Part shown: positions 21,371 to 32,697 of the stretch, piece after piece | Layout of the letters: each line of letters opens with the position of its first letter | Numbering within the stretch: position 1 is the first letter of the stretch | Assembly (NCBI GenBank): GCA_021464245.1 | Contig: JADCRB010000016.1 | Coordinates: 11,776,647-11,840,646 of the forward strand | DNA length: 64,000 nt | Source of the DNA: Carallia brachiata | Lineage: Eukaryota > Streptophyta > Magnoliopsida > Malpighiales > Rhizophoraceae | Reading direction: 5' to 3' | Translations under genes and position numbers: made by a program | The notes under the pieces: generated by a model | What the model was told of the DNA's origin: nothing | Database searches by the model: none | The model's input: only the letters and a program-made list of their open reading frames with translations

Positions 21371-22399
21371 AGATCTTGATTACTCTTGCTTCGACAATGC
21401 GCTTGGCTTGAAGATTCTGACAAAATTTGAATGTCCAAACTGTTGTAAATTCATTCCCTACTTGTATTCCCATACTGGGAGCTTCTGCATTGAGACATCT
21501 TTTTGTTTTTTGTACCACGGGAGAATTTTAATAATCTTAGCCTTGCGAATTGGATTCCTGTCTTTAAACTTTGACAATCTTATGGAATCTGTTGGATTCC
21601 TATCCTTAAACTTCAACAATCTTATGGAATATGTTTGACTACAGGGAAAGGGGTTCCAGTGAAGTGGAAGCAGTGTGTTACATTAACATACAGAAACTTC
21701 CGTGGCCCTTCGCTTAATTTGTTGTCATGCCAAGCATTTTCTGTTCGGTTTCCCAGAAATTAAATTATCAACCTGTTTGCAATCGTATCAAATATTTCAT
21801 TTTCATTTATCGAATTTGACAAATTGGATTCCAAGGAAATCAGACTGTGTGACCCGGATAATCCAAAGGCCTCCAACTTTTGAGCCTGTTTCCTTGAATG
21901 TTCTTCTTCATTTTAACGTAAGTAATTCATGGACGACAGTGGTCAATGGTGGTTACAAAAAGCGAACTTGTTTTATACTTTCCTTCATGATTGGCCTGTT
22001 GCTGATAATTGCAAATTGGTATATGATATGATACCGTCGTTCATCGGCATCAGAACGCTAGGATACTTTGCAAATCATGAAATTTATAGTTGCAGCTTCT
22101 TGCTCTTTCTTTATTTCTTTCCCTTACAATTAGATTAATCAAGCATCTAACCTTTTGTCGGGCATTTTACTAAGCTGTACCTCTTTTGATTCTAAAAGGA
22201 AGTCATGTCTTTTGCATCTTTTGTTGGAAACAAGCATAACTGAGCCAATCCAGCTGATACATGCCAGAAAGCTGCAATTAGCATGATAGGTAAGCAAACA
22301 ATAGTATAAAATGATTAACCATTTCATGATCAATGATGTAGCATACAGATGACATCTCAGGACTATAATTTCTCATATAAAACCATTACAAATGATCAA
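21371..22399 (+). other. 3' flank of unit 4
   Basis: About 21395-22350 is duplicated after unit 6 (30285-31250) with scattered differences. A 109-codon + frame here (21702-22031) has a longer, partly similar counterpart after unit 6; it resembles no protein I know. The last part is the conserved 3' block of the array. Confidence 0.5.
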
Positions 22400-23115
22400 T
22401 GCCGAGACGACCAATCCTAGAAAGACCAACGGAAATGCCAATGCTAATGTTTGACATTGTAATCTGATTCATTAGATAAATGGGAACAAGGGAAAGGAAG
22501 TGTGATCTTGTTCAAAGGCTTGCACTATTCAAAGCCCTATTCTATTATTCATGTAATTCCTTGGATTTTCTGCTTTGTTATGTAAGTTTACTCTTAATAT
22601 GCTCGCTCACTAATGGACCTTTCTTGTTCCCAAGTGTTCTCTAATTGTTGCAGTTGCTCGCATATTGATGAGCTAACCTTTTTTTTTTTTTTGATTTACA
22701 AAGACCCTTATTGGACATATGAGGAAAGGGGGAAATGAAGTTGATGGGGGTTGAATTCTCCACATCGTAGTTAAGGAACACTCCCCTCAAGTATTAGAGT
22801 AAATGTTCAACCTCAGATAATCTTTTCTATTAATTCAGTTCATGACATAATCTGGTTGGTTGCAAAAAATTTTTGTTTTTGTAGCTGTTATTGGAAATAT
22901 ATTTGGAACATAGTTGTAACTAAGTGTTGACCATGGCAACCATGTTGCAGTTGCTATTTTGGCACCATTATATTAGCCAAAATCTTCTCTTTGACTCCCT
23001 GCATGTGAGAGGGCTCGTATTGAGAATGTCTTTTCTTACGTGCATTTCTCGTCAAACAAGTCATTGGAAGCTATGTACTGCCAACTTAAAGCTTCTATGA
23101 AGCTCTGGGACAATG
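22400..23115 (+). repeat. relic pieces of a lost ZRK unit
   Basis: 22400-22545 resembles the sequence just downstream of the stop codons of units 2 and 5 (CCAATCCT..AAAG.CCAA, TTCAAAGGCTTG). 22560-22870, apart from an inserted SINE, resembles the leader intron (GTTGCTCGCATATTGATGAG, CTATTAATTCA). 22970-23115 matches the segment at about 7700-7870. No kinase coding exon remains between them. Confidence 0.55.
22679..22815 (-). mobile_element. tRNA-derived SINE (family B), minus orientation
   Basis: On the minus strand it reads GGTTGAACATTTACTCT at the start and GGGTCTTTGTAAATC plus poly(A) at the end, the same layout as the elements at 1644-1775 and 56691-56819. It interrupts a leader-intron relic whose uninterrupted form is seen near 26540 (GATTACCTTTTCTATTAATTC). 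Confidence 0.65.
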
Positions 23116-24616
23116 AGAAGCCATGTCTTCCTTGTATGACTAGGAACCTATATTTGATGGATAAATCACGGAGTCTGAACCTATTTTACAGTTGCTGAAC
23201 TGAGAGCAACCAACCGCTTTTCTCTTATCGGAGCAGAAGAAAAGGATTTGGGCCGTTACAGGCCTACCGGGCTGTTGCGTGCCATTGGTAAAAGTATTTG
23301 CCTGGCCCAATGGGGTCACAAGTATTTTTGTCTTTTTCATCTCGCGTTTCAAATCTTATTGACTATTATTAGAATTCCTTATTAATGGGTAACATGTATA
23401 TCCTATAATAAACTCTTGTTAGCTTGTAAACGCTCTTTGATCTTGAGATGGGAGAGCACTCCTTTTACTCCTAAACTTTTGTTGACCAAAAAAAAAAAAG
23501 AAAGAGTTCTATGATTCGTACTGCATTCAAATTAAAGTATGTTAAATACTAATTTTCCATCTTTACATGTTATCTATATATATATTACAAAGATTTTCCA
23601 AATTAAATTGCAAGAAATTCTGGAAAAATTAGATGATGATGTAATCTCTCACTATCATCTTTAAGAACCAAAAATACAAGTAATTAATTTCTTAAGTTTT
23701 AATTTATTCATTTTCACCCAAAATAGGTTTCTTCGCGTTACCATTTTACAGTACTCATGAGCAAATTCTAGAGGAAATGAGCAAAGGAACGGTTTGTCAT
23801 CCAAATCAATCCCTTATTCATTATTATTATTTTTTTTGGGTCTTGACATAATTTTATTCATAATTTTATTTTTGTGAATGATAAATCCAATTCATCGTTT
23901 AATTAATCACGCAACAAAGGCCCATGTTCCGCGGTACATCAGGCGCACATATTGGGCCGAAGGCCATGTTACGTTATTCAAATACACAAGGATCAAAATC
24001 TCAGCATGGGGACCCAACCCCATTGTAGTAATTCTGTAATTAGTATCAGCTTGTTCAACCAAAAAACAAAAAAAAAACAGTATCAGCTTGACCTGAGAGA
24101 TGAAAGTGAAGTGCGAAGGAATTGAGATTTAATTTGGCTGATGAAATGCGTTTAATTTCAACAGTAAGTCCATTTAATGAAATTTGTTTGGTTCACGAGA
24201 AAATCACATTTACAAGATAAAGTGGAAAGTGTAACCCAATGCAATTTCTGTATATTGGTTAATTGTCAACATTTTTTTTCCTCGTCCAAATTAATTAATT
24301 TTGGTATTAATGACCTATGCTATTTATGGGGATTTTTTTTTTAAGTCAAGGAAACGCTTGTTTTGATGTCCTTACAAAATTAGGAACTACTGTTGCTACT
24401 GTTGATACGCTCTCTCTCGTGCTGTGGGTCTGCTCTCTTTGCTTGATGGTGACAAACGTAAAGCATCTTTCTAAGGAGTTAATTTGATTGTTGTTTAATT
24501 TTGTTTTCTTTCCGTTAGATATATATCCATTCAAGTCGTTTGTGGGCCCCGGGATATTTCCTTGGAAATTTCTTCTCCATTAATTGATTGCCCTTTCAAG
24601 AAGTGAGAAAAAAAAG
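23116..24616 (+). promoter_or_regulatory. spacer and conserved upstream block of ZRK unit 5
   Basis: Up to about 23540 nothing recognisable is seen. 23560-24330 is a clear copy of the unit 1 upstream block (ACATATTGGGCC, AATCTCAGCATGGGG, CAATGCAATTTCTGTA, CTATGCTATTTATGGGG). About 24345-24530 is an extra stretch not present in unit 1. Promoter function is inferred from position. Confidence 0.45.
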
Positions 24617-24735
24617 CATGGATGACCAAGCTGGTCAACAGTTCAGAATCCAGTTTGTCAGATTCTTGCTCTTCCTTCTCTCTGTTTCTGGGTTATAAGG
24701 TCATAGAATCCATTCCTGCGCTTCAGAATTCCAAT
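24617..24735 (+). other. 5' leader exon of ZRK unit 5, then intron 24736-25302
   Basis: Conserved leader, but the last exon base is changed: AATTCCAAT|GTACTT instead of CAAG|GTACTT. The acceptor TTAGTTGGCAG ends at 25302. The leader holds a 26-codon upstream frame starting ATGGATGACCAAGC and ending at TAA in GGGTTATAAGG. Confidence 0.6.
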
Positions 24736-25307
24736 GTACTTATCTTTTATTTGTGTTCCTATCTGACATGCACACTCACTGGATAGATTTTGTTAGTTTC
24801 ATATGTGTTCTCACTTTTTCACGGTTGCTAGCATATCGATTAGATTTGCTTTTCTATTAATATACCTCATAGGCCAATCTGGTTCGAGAAAGTCTGTTTT
24901 ATGGTCATAGAACTTGAGATAGAAATTTATTTTGTGTAGATGTCTAGATGAATGACTTTTGATTCAGTGGTACTAAAATTGTTTTTAAGAACTAAAAGTC
25001 TAACGAACCCTCTTTAAGGCCTATATTAGAACAAAATATATTTTGTACCAGATCATTTATATTATGTTGTAAATTGCTATTTCACATCAATTCGTATTTG
25101 GTATTTTGCAATTTCTCATCAGACAAGTTGGTTTCGGTGCTGCGACTTTTTGGTCGATGGGATGCTATTAATTTATGAGGAAAGGGTTAATTTAGTGGTA
25201 ATGGAAACCACACGGGCTTCCCAGGAACAAATTGCCAATCTATGCAATAAGCGAATAACTTACAATTCTAAATACTGCAAATGACATTGGTTTAGTTGGC
25301 AGGCAAC

Positions 25308-26343
25308 ATGATTTCATGTTTCAATGTGAGAAAATGGATCAAAGAAGGAGAGAGGAAGAGGCTATTCATGGAGAATGGCAGATTGTTATTAAAGGAACTT
25401 GTTGCATCTTGTGATGGCAGATGCAATCCTATTCGTTCTTTCTCTGCTGAAGAGCTTAAGAAAGCGACAAACAATAATAACAAAAATTCAGGAATATGCA
25501 TTGTTCGCCGGTGTTTTGCAAGATTGCCAAGTTTTCATTAAGAGATATAGAGATTTTGGAGGATTGCTTGGAAAAGCCATTACTGACATTGTAATTGGTT
25601 CACAAATGAGTGCGCACAACAATGTGTTAAAGCTGTTGGGATGCTGCCTTGAGACCACATATCCAACTATAGTGTATGAATTTGTGGGAAACAAGACTCT
25701 CTCCAAATTTATATTTGATGGGCACAGTCCATTTTTGTCATGGAAACAAAGGATAAAGATCGCAATGGGCATTGCTAATGGAGTTTCATATTTACACAAT
25801 GCACTTTCAAGGCCAGTTATCCATCGGAATATTATCCCTGCCAGTGTTATAATGGATGGGGAATTTAATGCCAAACTGATCGACTTTTCGCACTCAATCG
25901 CTATTCCTTATGGCCAGTCACATGTGGTAGATAGACTGATGGGTACATCTGGGTATTTGGCAACTGAATATGTTAATTCACTTGTTGCAACCGAGAAAGT
26001 TGATGTTTATTCTTTCGGTGTAGTCCTAATACAGCTTTTGACTAGAAGAAGAATTCGTGGGCTTAGCCATGGTGCTGATAAAATAAAAATATTTTGTTTT
26101 CCAGATATTTTCGTGCAGTGTATGGAGACTGGTGAATTATTTAAAATCGTAGATGCCTGCATTTTGAATGAAGGAATTGAGCTGCAAGATCTGCTACCAT
26201 TTGCAACACTTGCCCTGAGTTGCATTTGCATGAAAGCAGAAGGTAGGCCAACAATGATCTATGTAGCAAGAAAACTAAAACAAATCTATCAGTCTGTTCC
26301 AGTTTCCTTTCCCAACATCATAAATTTCCGTTGTGAATCCTAA
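25308..26343 (+). pseudogene. ZRK pseudokinase, unit 5, frameshifted
   Basis: ATG 25308 starts the same N-terminus as unit 3 (MISCFNVRKW). The frame is lost in the segment GACAAACAATAATAACAAAAATTCAGG (about 25466-25493), where the homologous GYD-to-VLQD region is also shortened; the rest is open in another frame from EYALFAGVLQD to the end. HRD reads HRN as in unit 2, the following Lys is Ile, and DFG reads DFS. Near the end one extra C (TTTCCCAACATC) makes the frame run past the normal stop position to 26343. If expressed, only a truncated N-terminal peptide or an internally initiated product lacking the first lobe start would be made. Low-accuracy sequence could explain part of this. Confidence 0.75.
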
Positions 26344-26640
26344 GGAATACACGGCCAATCCTGGAAAGGCCAGTGCAATGCCAATGCCTGTGTTTCACTC
26401 ATGTAAACCGAGTCATTTGGCACATAGGCAGAAGAGAAGGGAAGTGACCGTGTTCAAAGGCTTGGACTGCTAAAAGACCCATTGCTAGTTCACACACATT
26501 CTCCATCCTCACAGTCACAGTTGCGAGCATATTGACGAGATTACCTTTTCTATTAATTCACTCCACGGCATAATCTGGTTGGTTAGAGAAAATTCTCTGT
26601 TTCGTAGATGGATATATGTTTTTAACCCAATGTAACAAGT
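26344..26640 (+). repeat. 3' flank of unit 5 with a leader-intron relic
   Basis: CGGCCAATCCTGGAAAGGCC and the following 100 bp match the flank of unit 2. 26500-26600 (CACAGTTGCGAGCATATTGACGAG...CTATTAATTCAC...AATCTGGTTGG) matches the leader intron of the units, so an intron piece lies downstream of the coding exon, as also seen after unit 4. Confidence 0.55.
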
Positions 26641-28495
26641 TTATGCATCATGCCAACCACGTCATGGATTTAGGCCTAGTGGGCTATTCCTCAAAATTTA
26701 AACTTACATTGGCGTACCGTTGATAATATAGTTCTCATTAATCAACGAAATTATGGCAATTTGACTAAAGTTGATAACTTTGAAATGTTTCTTCTTGTAC
26801 TGAACTTTGGAGATTTGAACCCAAGCACAAATTTTTTTGGCCAAGTACAAATTGGTTGACACACGAATTTAAATAAAATTACATCTCAAAAACTTAGTTA
26901 TTAAGTAATATTTAGTGTAAACACAATGTTCAGATTTAAAATTTATTAATATTATAATTAAATTTAAAAAATTTATTTTAAATTTAATAATATTTTAATA
27001 GTAATTTTTTATAAAAAAAATTGAATAAAAATACTAACGATTAAAAAATTGACTTCAGCTCAAGAATACCATGATCATTATATTGGAAAGTGATTTTTTT
27101 CCATTAAAAAAAAAATTAGTTATCCAAGTAAGAAACTATTCCTACTGTGCCAGGGGAGGGGAAAGAACGCTGGTACGAGAATTGAGAGGCAAGGTTTGGG
27201 ATATTTGCATAAAGGCGTGCACCGGAACGCGAGAATAATAGATGATATATTTTTTTTACTTTTTTAAATTTAAATTTAGAACAATTGATTTGAGAAATAA
27301 AAAATAATTAAAAAAATTATGACCTTTCACTTATTAATATACTGTAAATGTCATTTGAATTACAAACTTACAGTGAGAATAATAAATAATTTTGATACCA
27401 ATTAATACAGATATTAAGAGAATCACACCTTAAAAATTAAATAATGAGATAAAAGGATCAAACTCATTATATAGACTCATAAATATTATGGATACAAATG
27501 GACATAAATAAAAAAAACATTTAAAGTACTTTTATTTTATCGAATATAAAAGAGATTTCACGATTTTATTCTATATTACTGTATATCACTTGTATGTTAT
27601 ATAAATATTTTTTTAATTAATATATAAAATATTATTAATATAGTATAAAATATTTTAATTATAGCATAAAATTATTTTGTATCTCTGTAGCAATTGCATC
27701 TGGTGAAAGATTTTAGCGAAAGACCTTAAAAGAGAATTTTATATAATTTTTTATTAAGTGATGCCATTTACATGGAAAATTGACTTCAAGCACGCAAATT
27801 GAATCCATGAAGACAAAAATCAGTGGCTTAGGCTTGCGTATATAGAATTATTTTCATCGTGTGAATTGCCGGCATGCTCCCTTTTTTTTTTTTTTTTGGT
27901 TTTTTTTTTTCCTTTTTATGGGATGAGTCTCCTTCCTTACAATTAGAATCACGAAATGGGTAAAATGGCAATAAAGAGACCGTCTGTATGCAAGACATGG
28001 ATTATTTGATCAACACCCAAATTTTAATAACATTAAAATGGTCATACAATAAATAATTTATTAGACAATATAATTTATTTTATTTTTTTAATTCAGTAAT
28101 ATGATAATTTATATATAACATAGATCTCACTTTAATCTTATACAAAGTCTATCTCACCAACTATTTTTCTTTGATCAAAGGCGTTGACCCATCACTCATT
28201 TAAATAAAAAAAAGTTAATATTTCGAGTATATTTATTATAAATAGTATTTCGGTTAAAACTTAACTGATATTTTTGAAACAAAAATTAATATTTTAGAAA
28301 TACTTTTTATTTTTATATTTAAAAAATTATCAATTTTATCTTAAAAATATCATCTGTAATTTCAACGAAAATACTAATTAAAAAAAAATGCTCATAAAAT
28401 ATATGCTTGCCCTTTAAATTAGGTCGTTTGTAGGCCCTAAGAGGCTTCCGTGGAATTTCTTCTGGGCTGGTTGCCCTCCAAAGAAGTAAGAAGGA
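26641..28495. other. AT-rich spacer between units 5 and 6
   Basis: Very AT-rich, with many homopolymers and no coding region. The last 100 bp (TCGTTTGTAGGCCCTAAGAGG...GAATTTCTTCTGG) is the promoter-proximal block of the array leading to the unit 6 leader. Confidence 0.55.
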
Positions 28496-28501
28496 AACAT
28501 A

Positions 28502-28609
28502 GACGACCAAGCTAGTCAACGATCAGAATTCAGTTTGTCAGAATCTGGCTTTCTTTCTGGTTCTGGGTTTCAGGACTTACGATCCATTACTGAACTTCAG
28601 AATTCAAAG
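28502..28609 (+). other. 5' leader exon of ZRK unit 6, then intron 28610-29235
   Basis: Conserved leader (GACCAAGCTAGTCAACGATCAGAATTCAGTTTGTC shortened here) ending AATTCAAAG|GTTCTT. The acceptor TTAGTTGGCAG ends at 29235, six bases before the ATG at 29241. Confidence 0.6.
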
Positions 28610-29240
28610 GTTCTTGTCTAATATACTCACTCACTCCATAGATTTTGTTTCAATCAATTGTGTTCTTACTTTTCACAGTTGCTAGCATACTGATTAGATT
28701 ACCATTTCCATTAGTTCATTTCATAACACAATCATCATGGAGAAAGTTTGTTTTATAGTTACATGAGACGCAAATTTATAAATGAATGACTTTTGGTTCT
28801 GTAGTACTAGAATTGCCTGGTAGTTTCATGAACCATTATGTTAGAGTCGATGAATTTAGAAAAAAAAAAAAGGGTTTTGTTTTTGAACGACATTATAATT
28901 AATTCTTCATCATACCATGTTGTAAATTGTTTTTTTTATATCAATTTGCCATTGTTAACTTGCAATTCTCATCAGACAAGTGGTTGATTCGGGCGCTATG
29001 ACTCTTGTTTGGTAGATAGGAAGCTGTGAATTTTTTGAGGAAAATGGCTGATTCTTCTGGCATATCTGTATTGTTCCTTAGTTCATTTCTATTTGATCAA
29101 ATGTAGTACTTAATGTGAAGTAGAAGTAGTGAACACCACATAAGTTTTCCAAGACCAAATTGCCAATCTATGCAATAGGCAAATAATTTACTTCTCTGAA
29201 TACTTCAGATGACATAGGCCTGCTTTAGTTGGCAGGCAAG

Positions 29241-30287
29241 ATGATTTCGTGTTTCAGTGTGAGAAAATGGACCGAAAGGGCCGAGAGGGAGAGGCTATTT
29301 ATGGAGAATGGCAGATTGTTGTTAGAGGAACTTGTTGCTTCTTGTGATGGCAAGTGCAATCCTATTCGTTCTTTCTCTGCTGAGGAGCTTAAGAAAGCAA
29401 CAAACAACTATGATCGTGGACGGGAAATAGTATACGACGGTGATTACATATTCTACAGTGGCGTGCTGCAAGATCGCCCTGTTTCCATTAAGAGATATAA
29501 AGGTTATGAGAGAGAGGATTCGGATTGATTGGGTCAGCCATCACTGACATTGTAATTGGTTCACAAATGAGTGCTCACAACAATGTGTTAAAGCTCTTGG
29601 GATGCTGTCTTGAGACCGTACATCCAACTATAGTGTATGAATTTGTGGGCAACAAGCCTCTCTCCAACTTTTTATTTGATACCAATGGAATGGATAGGGC
29701 ATCACTGTCATGGAAACAAAGGATAAAGATCGCAATGAGCATTGCTAATGGAGTTGCATATCTACATACTGCACTTTCAAGGCCAGTTATCCATAGGGAT
29801 ATTAGACCCGAGACGATTATAATTGATCAGGATTTTGATGCCAAACTGATTGATTTTTCACTCTCAATAGCTATTCCTGATGGCCAGTCACATGTGGAAG
29901 ATGTTGTGCGCGGTAGAATGGGGTATTCGCACCTGAATATGTTTGCTCAGGTCTTGCAACCGAGAAGATTGATGTTTTTTCTTTTGGAATACTTCTATTT
30001 CAGATTTTCACTGGACAAAAGGATTGTGGCTTTGACCATCACATTGCACCTTATTCTTTTACTGACGGTTCAGGCAGTGTATCATTAATGGGCAGTGGAA
30101 TCAGATTGCAGATGCCACAGTTTTGGAGGAAGGAATTGAGCAGCAGGAACTGTTAGCTTTTGCAACACTTGCTGTTAGTTGCATTCGCGAGGAAGCAGAA
30201 GATAGACCAACAATGATCCATGTGGCAAAGGAACTAAAGCAAATCTATGGCTATCAGTCTGCTCCACTTCCCTCCATCCCTCCTTGA
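29241..30287 (+). pseudogene. ZRK pseudokinase, unit 6, frameshifted
   Basis: ATG 29241 starts a normal N-terminus (MISCFSVRKW). Three single-base losses relative to its sister unit 4 break it: near 29517 in GAGAGGATTCGG (a G missing), near 29929 in GGGTATTCGCACC (a G missing before the APE region), and near 30070 in GACGGTTCAGGC. Between them the frame is well kept, with HRDIRP, LIDFSLSIAIP and ADATVLEEG readable, and the C-terminus ends at TGA 30285-30287. There is no internal nonsense substitution. It may therefore be an intact gene hit by base-calling errors, or a young pseudogene. HRD is retained but DFG reads DFS. Confidence 0.7.
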
Positions 30288-31742
30288 AGATTCTGACAAA
30301 ATTTTATTGTCCAAACTGTTGCAAATTCATTCCCAACTTGTATTCCCATACTGGGAGCTTCTGTATTGAGACATCTTTTTGTTTTTTGTACCAGAGGAGA
30401 ATTTTAACAATCTCTGACTTCCGAATTGGACTCCTGTCTTTAAACTTTAACAGTCTAATGGAATCTGTTTTGACTCCAAAAAATGGGGGTTTTAGTGAAG
30501 TGGAAGCGGTGTTACATGAAAATACAGAAAATTTCGTGGACCTCAGCTTAACTTGTTGGCATGCCAAGCATATTCTGTTTGGTTTCCCAGAAATTAAAGT
30601 ATCAACCAGTTTGCTACAATCGCATCAAATATTTCATTTTCATTTGTTCAATTTGACAAATTGGAATCCACGGAAATCAGACCGCGTGACCTGGATAATC
30701 CAAAGGCCTCCAACTTTTGAGCATGTTTCCTTGAATTTTCTTCTCAATTTAACGCAAGTAATTCGCGGACGACTGGTCAATGGTGGTTACAAAGAGAGAA
30801 CTCGTTTCATACTTTCTTTCATGATTGGCCTGTTCCTGATAATTGCAAATTCGTATATGATATGATATCGTCGTTCATTGGCATCAGCACTCTAGGATGC
30901 TTCATAAATCATGAAATTTATAGGTGCAGCTTCTTACTCTTTCTCTGTTTCTTTCCCTTACAAACAGATTAATGCCAGCGATCTGATCAATCACTACAAA
31001 GCGGGTTCATAAGACATAATTGACCGTTGTTGAATCAAGCATCTAACCTTTTGCCAGGCATTTACTAAATTGTACCTCTTTTGATGCTAAAAGGAACTTC
31101 TGAATTTTACATCTATTGTTGGAAACAAGCATAACTGAGCCAATCCAGCTGGTACATGCCAGAAGGCTGCAATTAGCATGATAGGTAAGCAAACAGTAGT
31201 ATAAGATGATTAACCATTCATGATCAACGATGTAGCATACAGATGACATCTCAGGACTATAATTTCTTACATAAAACCGTTACAATTCAACCCCACCATA
31301 TTCTTCCTTCAATCACATGCTATTCTCTCAAAACAACAAAAATTAGAGGTGATTTCTTCAAACTAAGAACAATCCCCCAACTTACGGGGTTACCACTCAA
31401 AACCTGATATAGGTCTTGTAGACACCATCTCCCATCAATTCACTACTCCTCACCTGGAACGTGAAGTAGAGCAACAACAGCATTCAGGGCCATAGCTAAA
31501 AAGGCCCATTGCAATGAGGACGTTATCATTGTGTTACGTCCACTAACACAATCGGCACTGAGGGTCATCTTTGATTCCCAGTGTCGTAGCCTCAAATACC
31601 AAAAGACTAGTACAATCAGCACTATACATATCTTATACAACTAAGCAGGATAATAATCAAATAATTAACATTAGACTAGAGGCTGGAGTGGGGTTTAGTA
31701 AATTAAGTTACTTTGATCTCGGGTTAGCTTGGGTTATGAGAA
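30288..31742 (+). other. 3' flank of unit 6, end of the array
   Basis: 30288-31250 is the duplicate of the unit 4 flank; it holds a 193-codon frame (30284-30865, no ATG at its start) without recognisable similarity. 31240-31510 is the conserved 3' block also found after units 2 and 3. The array similarity ends near 31515; the rest is the 3' flank of the expansin gene. Confidence 0.5.
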
Positions 31743-32697
31743 TTAAAACTGTCTCCCAGTGAAGGTTTGACCAAAAGCCCAGTTAGGAGGAGCCACATTG
31801 TTGGAGATCACAAACTGCCCATCACTTGTAGTCACCTTGAAAGAGAGTGCTTGACCATTGAGATAACTATTGCTCTGCCAATTTTGGCCCCAGTTGCGAG
31901 ACATGGCTTGCCAACCAGTTCTAGACCCTTTGATGGATACAGAAACAACATCTCCAGCACCTCCAACGTTAGTTATAAGAACAAGGTTGAAGTATGCATG
32001 ACCATTTACAGTGAACCTGATCCCTCCATTTCTCCTACAAACAACCCTGCAAGCAGACACACATTCTCAATCTGTTCAAACGGTTAAACTACGGATAACT
32101 TTGTTACAACACATGTAAAAGTAATTAATTAGAAACTGAAGTTGTTGGGAATACTGCCTGCTTACCTTCTGTATTGAACAGGGACGATTCCTGCTTTGTA
32201 GTGAGCTATGTGCTGGAAAACAGGCTGAGAAAGATCAAAATGTTGTAGAGGTGGATTGCACCATCCTCCTGCATTGCTTGGGAGGGCATTGTTTGGTGGG
32301 CAAAAGTTTGTTGCTGTGATAATGATGGATCCTGGAAGACACCACCTGGCATCATTTACACATCTGATCTCAAAACATGCGCCGCATGTTAGTCCATGGT
32401 TGAACAGAGCAGTGCTCAATGCAGCTGTGTTTGTGCCATAGCCTTGGCTGTAAAGGTTCCCATAACCGCAAGCTCCTCCTATACCATACAAAGTTTGCTT
32501 GAGCTAGAATTACAGAGTAAAATAGTGCTGGTAAGTAGGCTTTTGTTGTGTGTGTTTTTTTGCTTCTTACCCATTGTGCCCGAAGCATCACCACCTCCAT
32601 AGAATGTAGCATGAGCATTAGACCATCCACCTTCATAACCATGATTTGTTTTTGCCATCACTAGAAATATCAACAGATAAGCTCCAAGATATTCCAT
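31743..32697 (-). CDS. EXPA: alpha-expansin (EXPA), three coding exons
   Basis: The protein loosens cell walls at acidic pH without hydrolysis and is secreted. Exons on the minus strand are 32571-32697, 32166-32478 and 31743-32046; all junctions are GT-AG and phases fit, giving 247 residues, normal for the family. It starts MEYLGAY with a signal peptide of about 20 residues. The first domain has [25 protein letters not shown], the conserved cysteines and the HFD motif (LQHFDLSQ); the C-terminal CBM63-like domain contains [15 protein letters not shown] further small intron in the leader (32701-32787) is likely, with acceptor TTTGCAG immediately before GAAATGG. A TATA box lies at 32857-32864. 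The frame is intact. Confidence 0.95.

Noticed and set aside
31443..31640. 65-codon minus-strand frame containing a hydrophobic LQWAFLAMALNAVVALLHV segment
   Set aside because: The homologous 3' blocks after units 2 and 3 do not keep this frame, so it is not supported as a gene.
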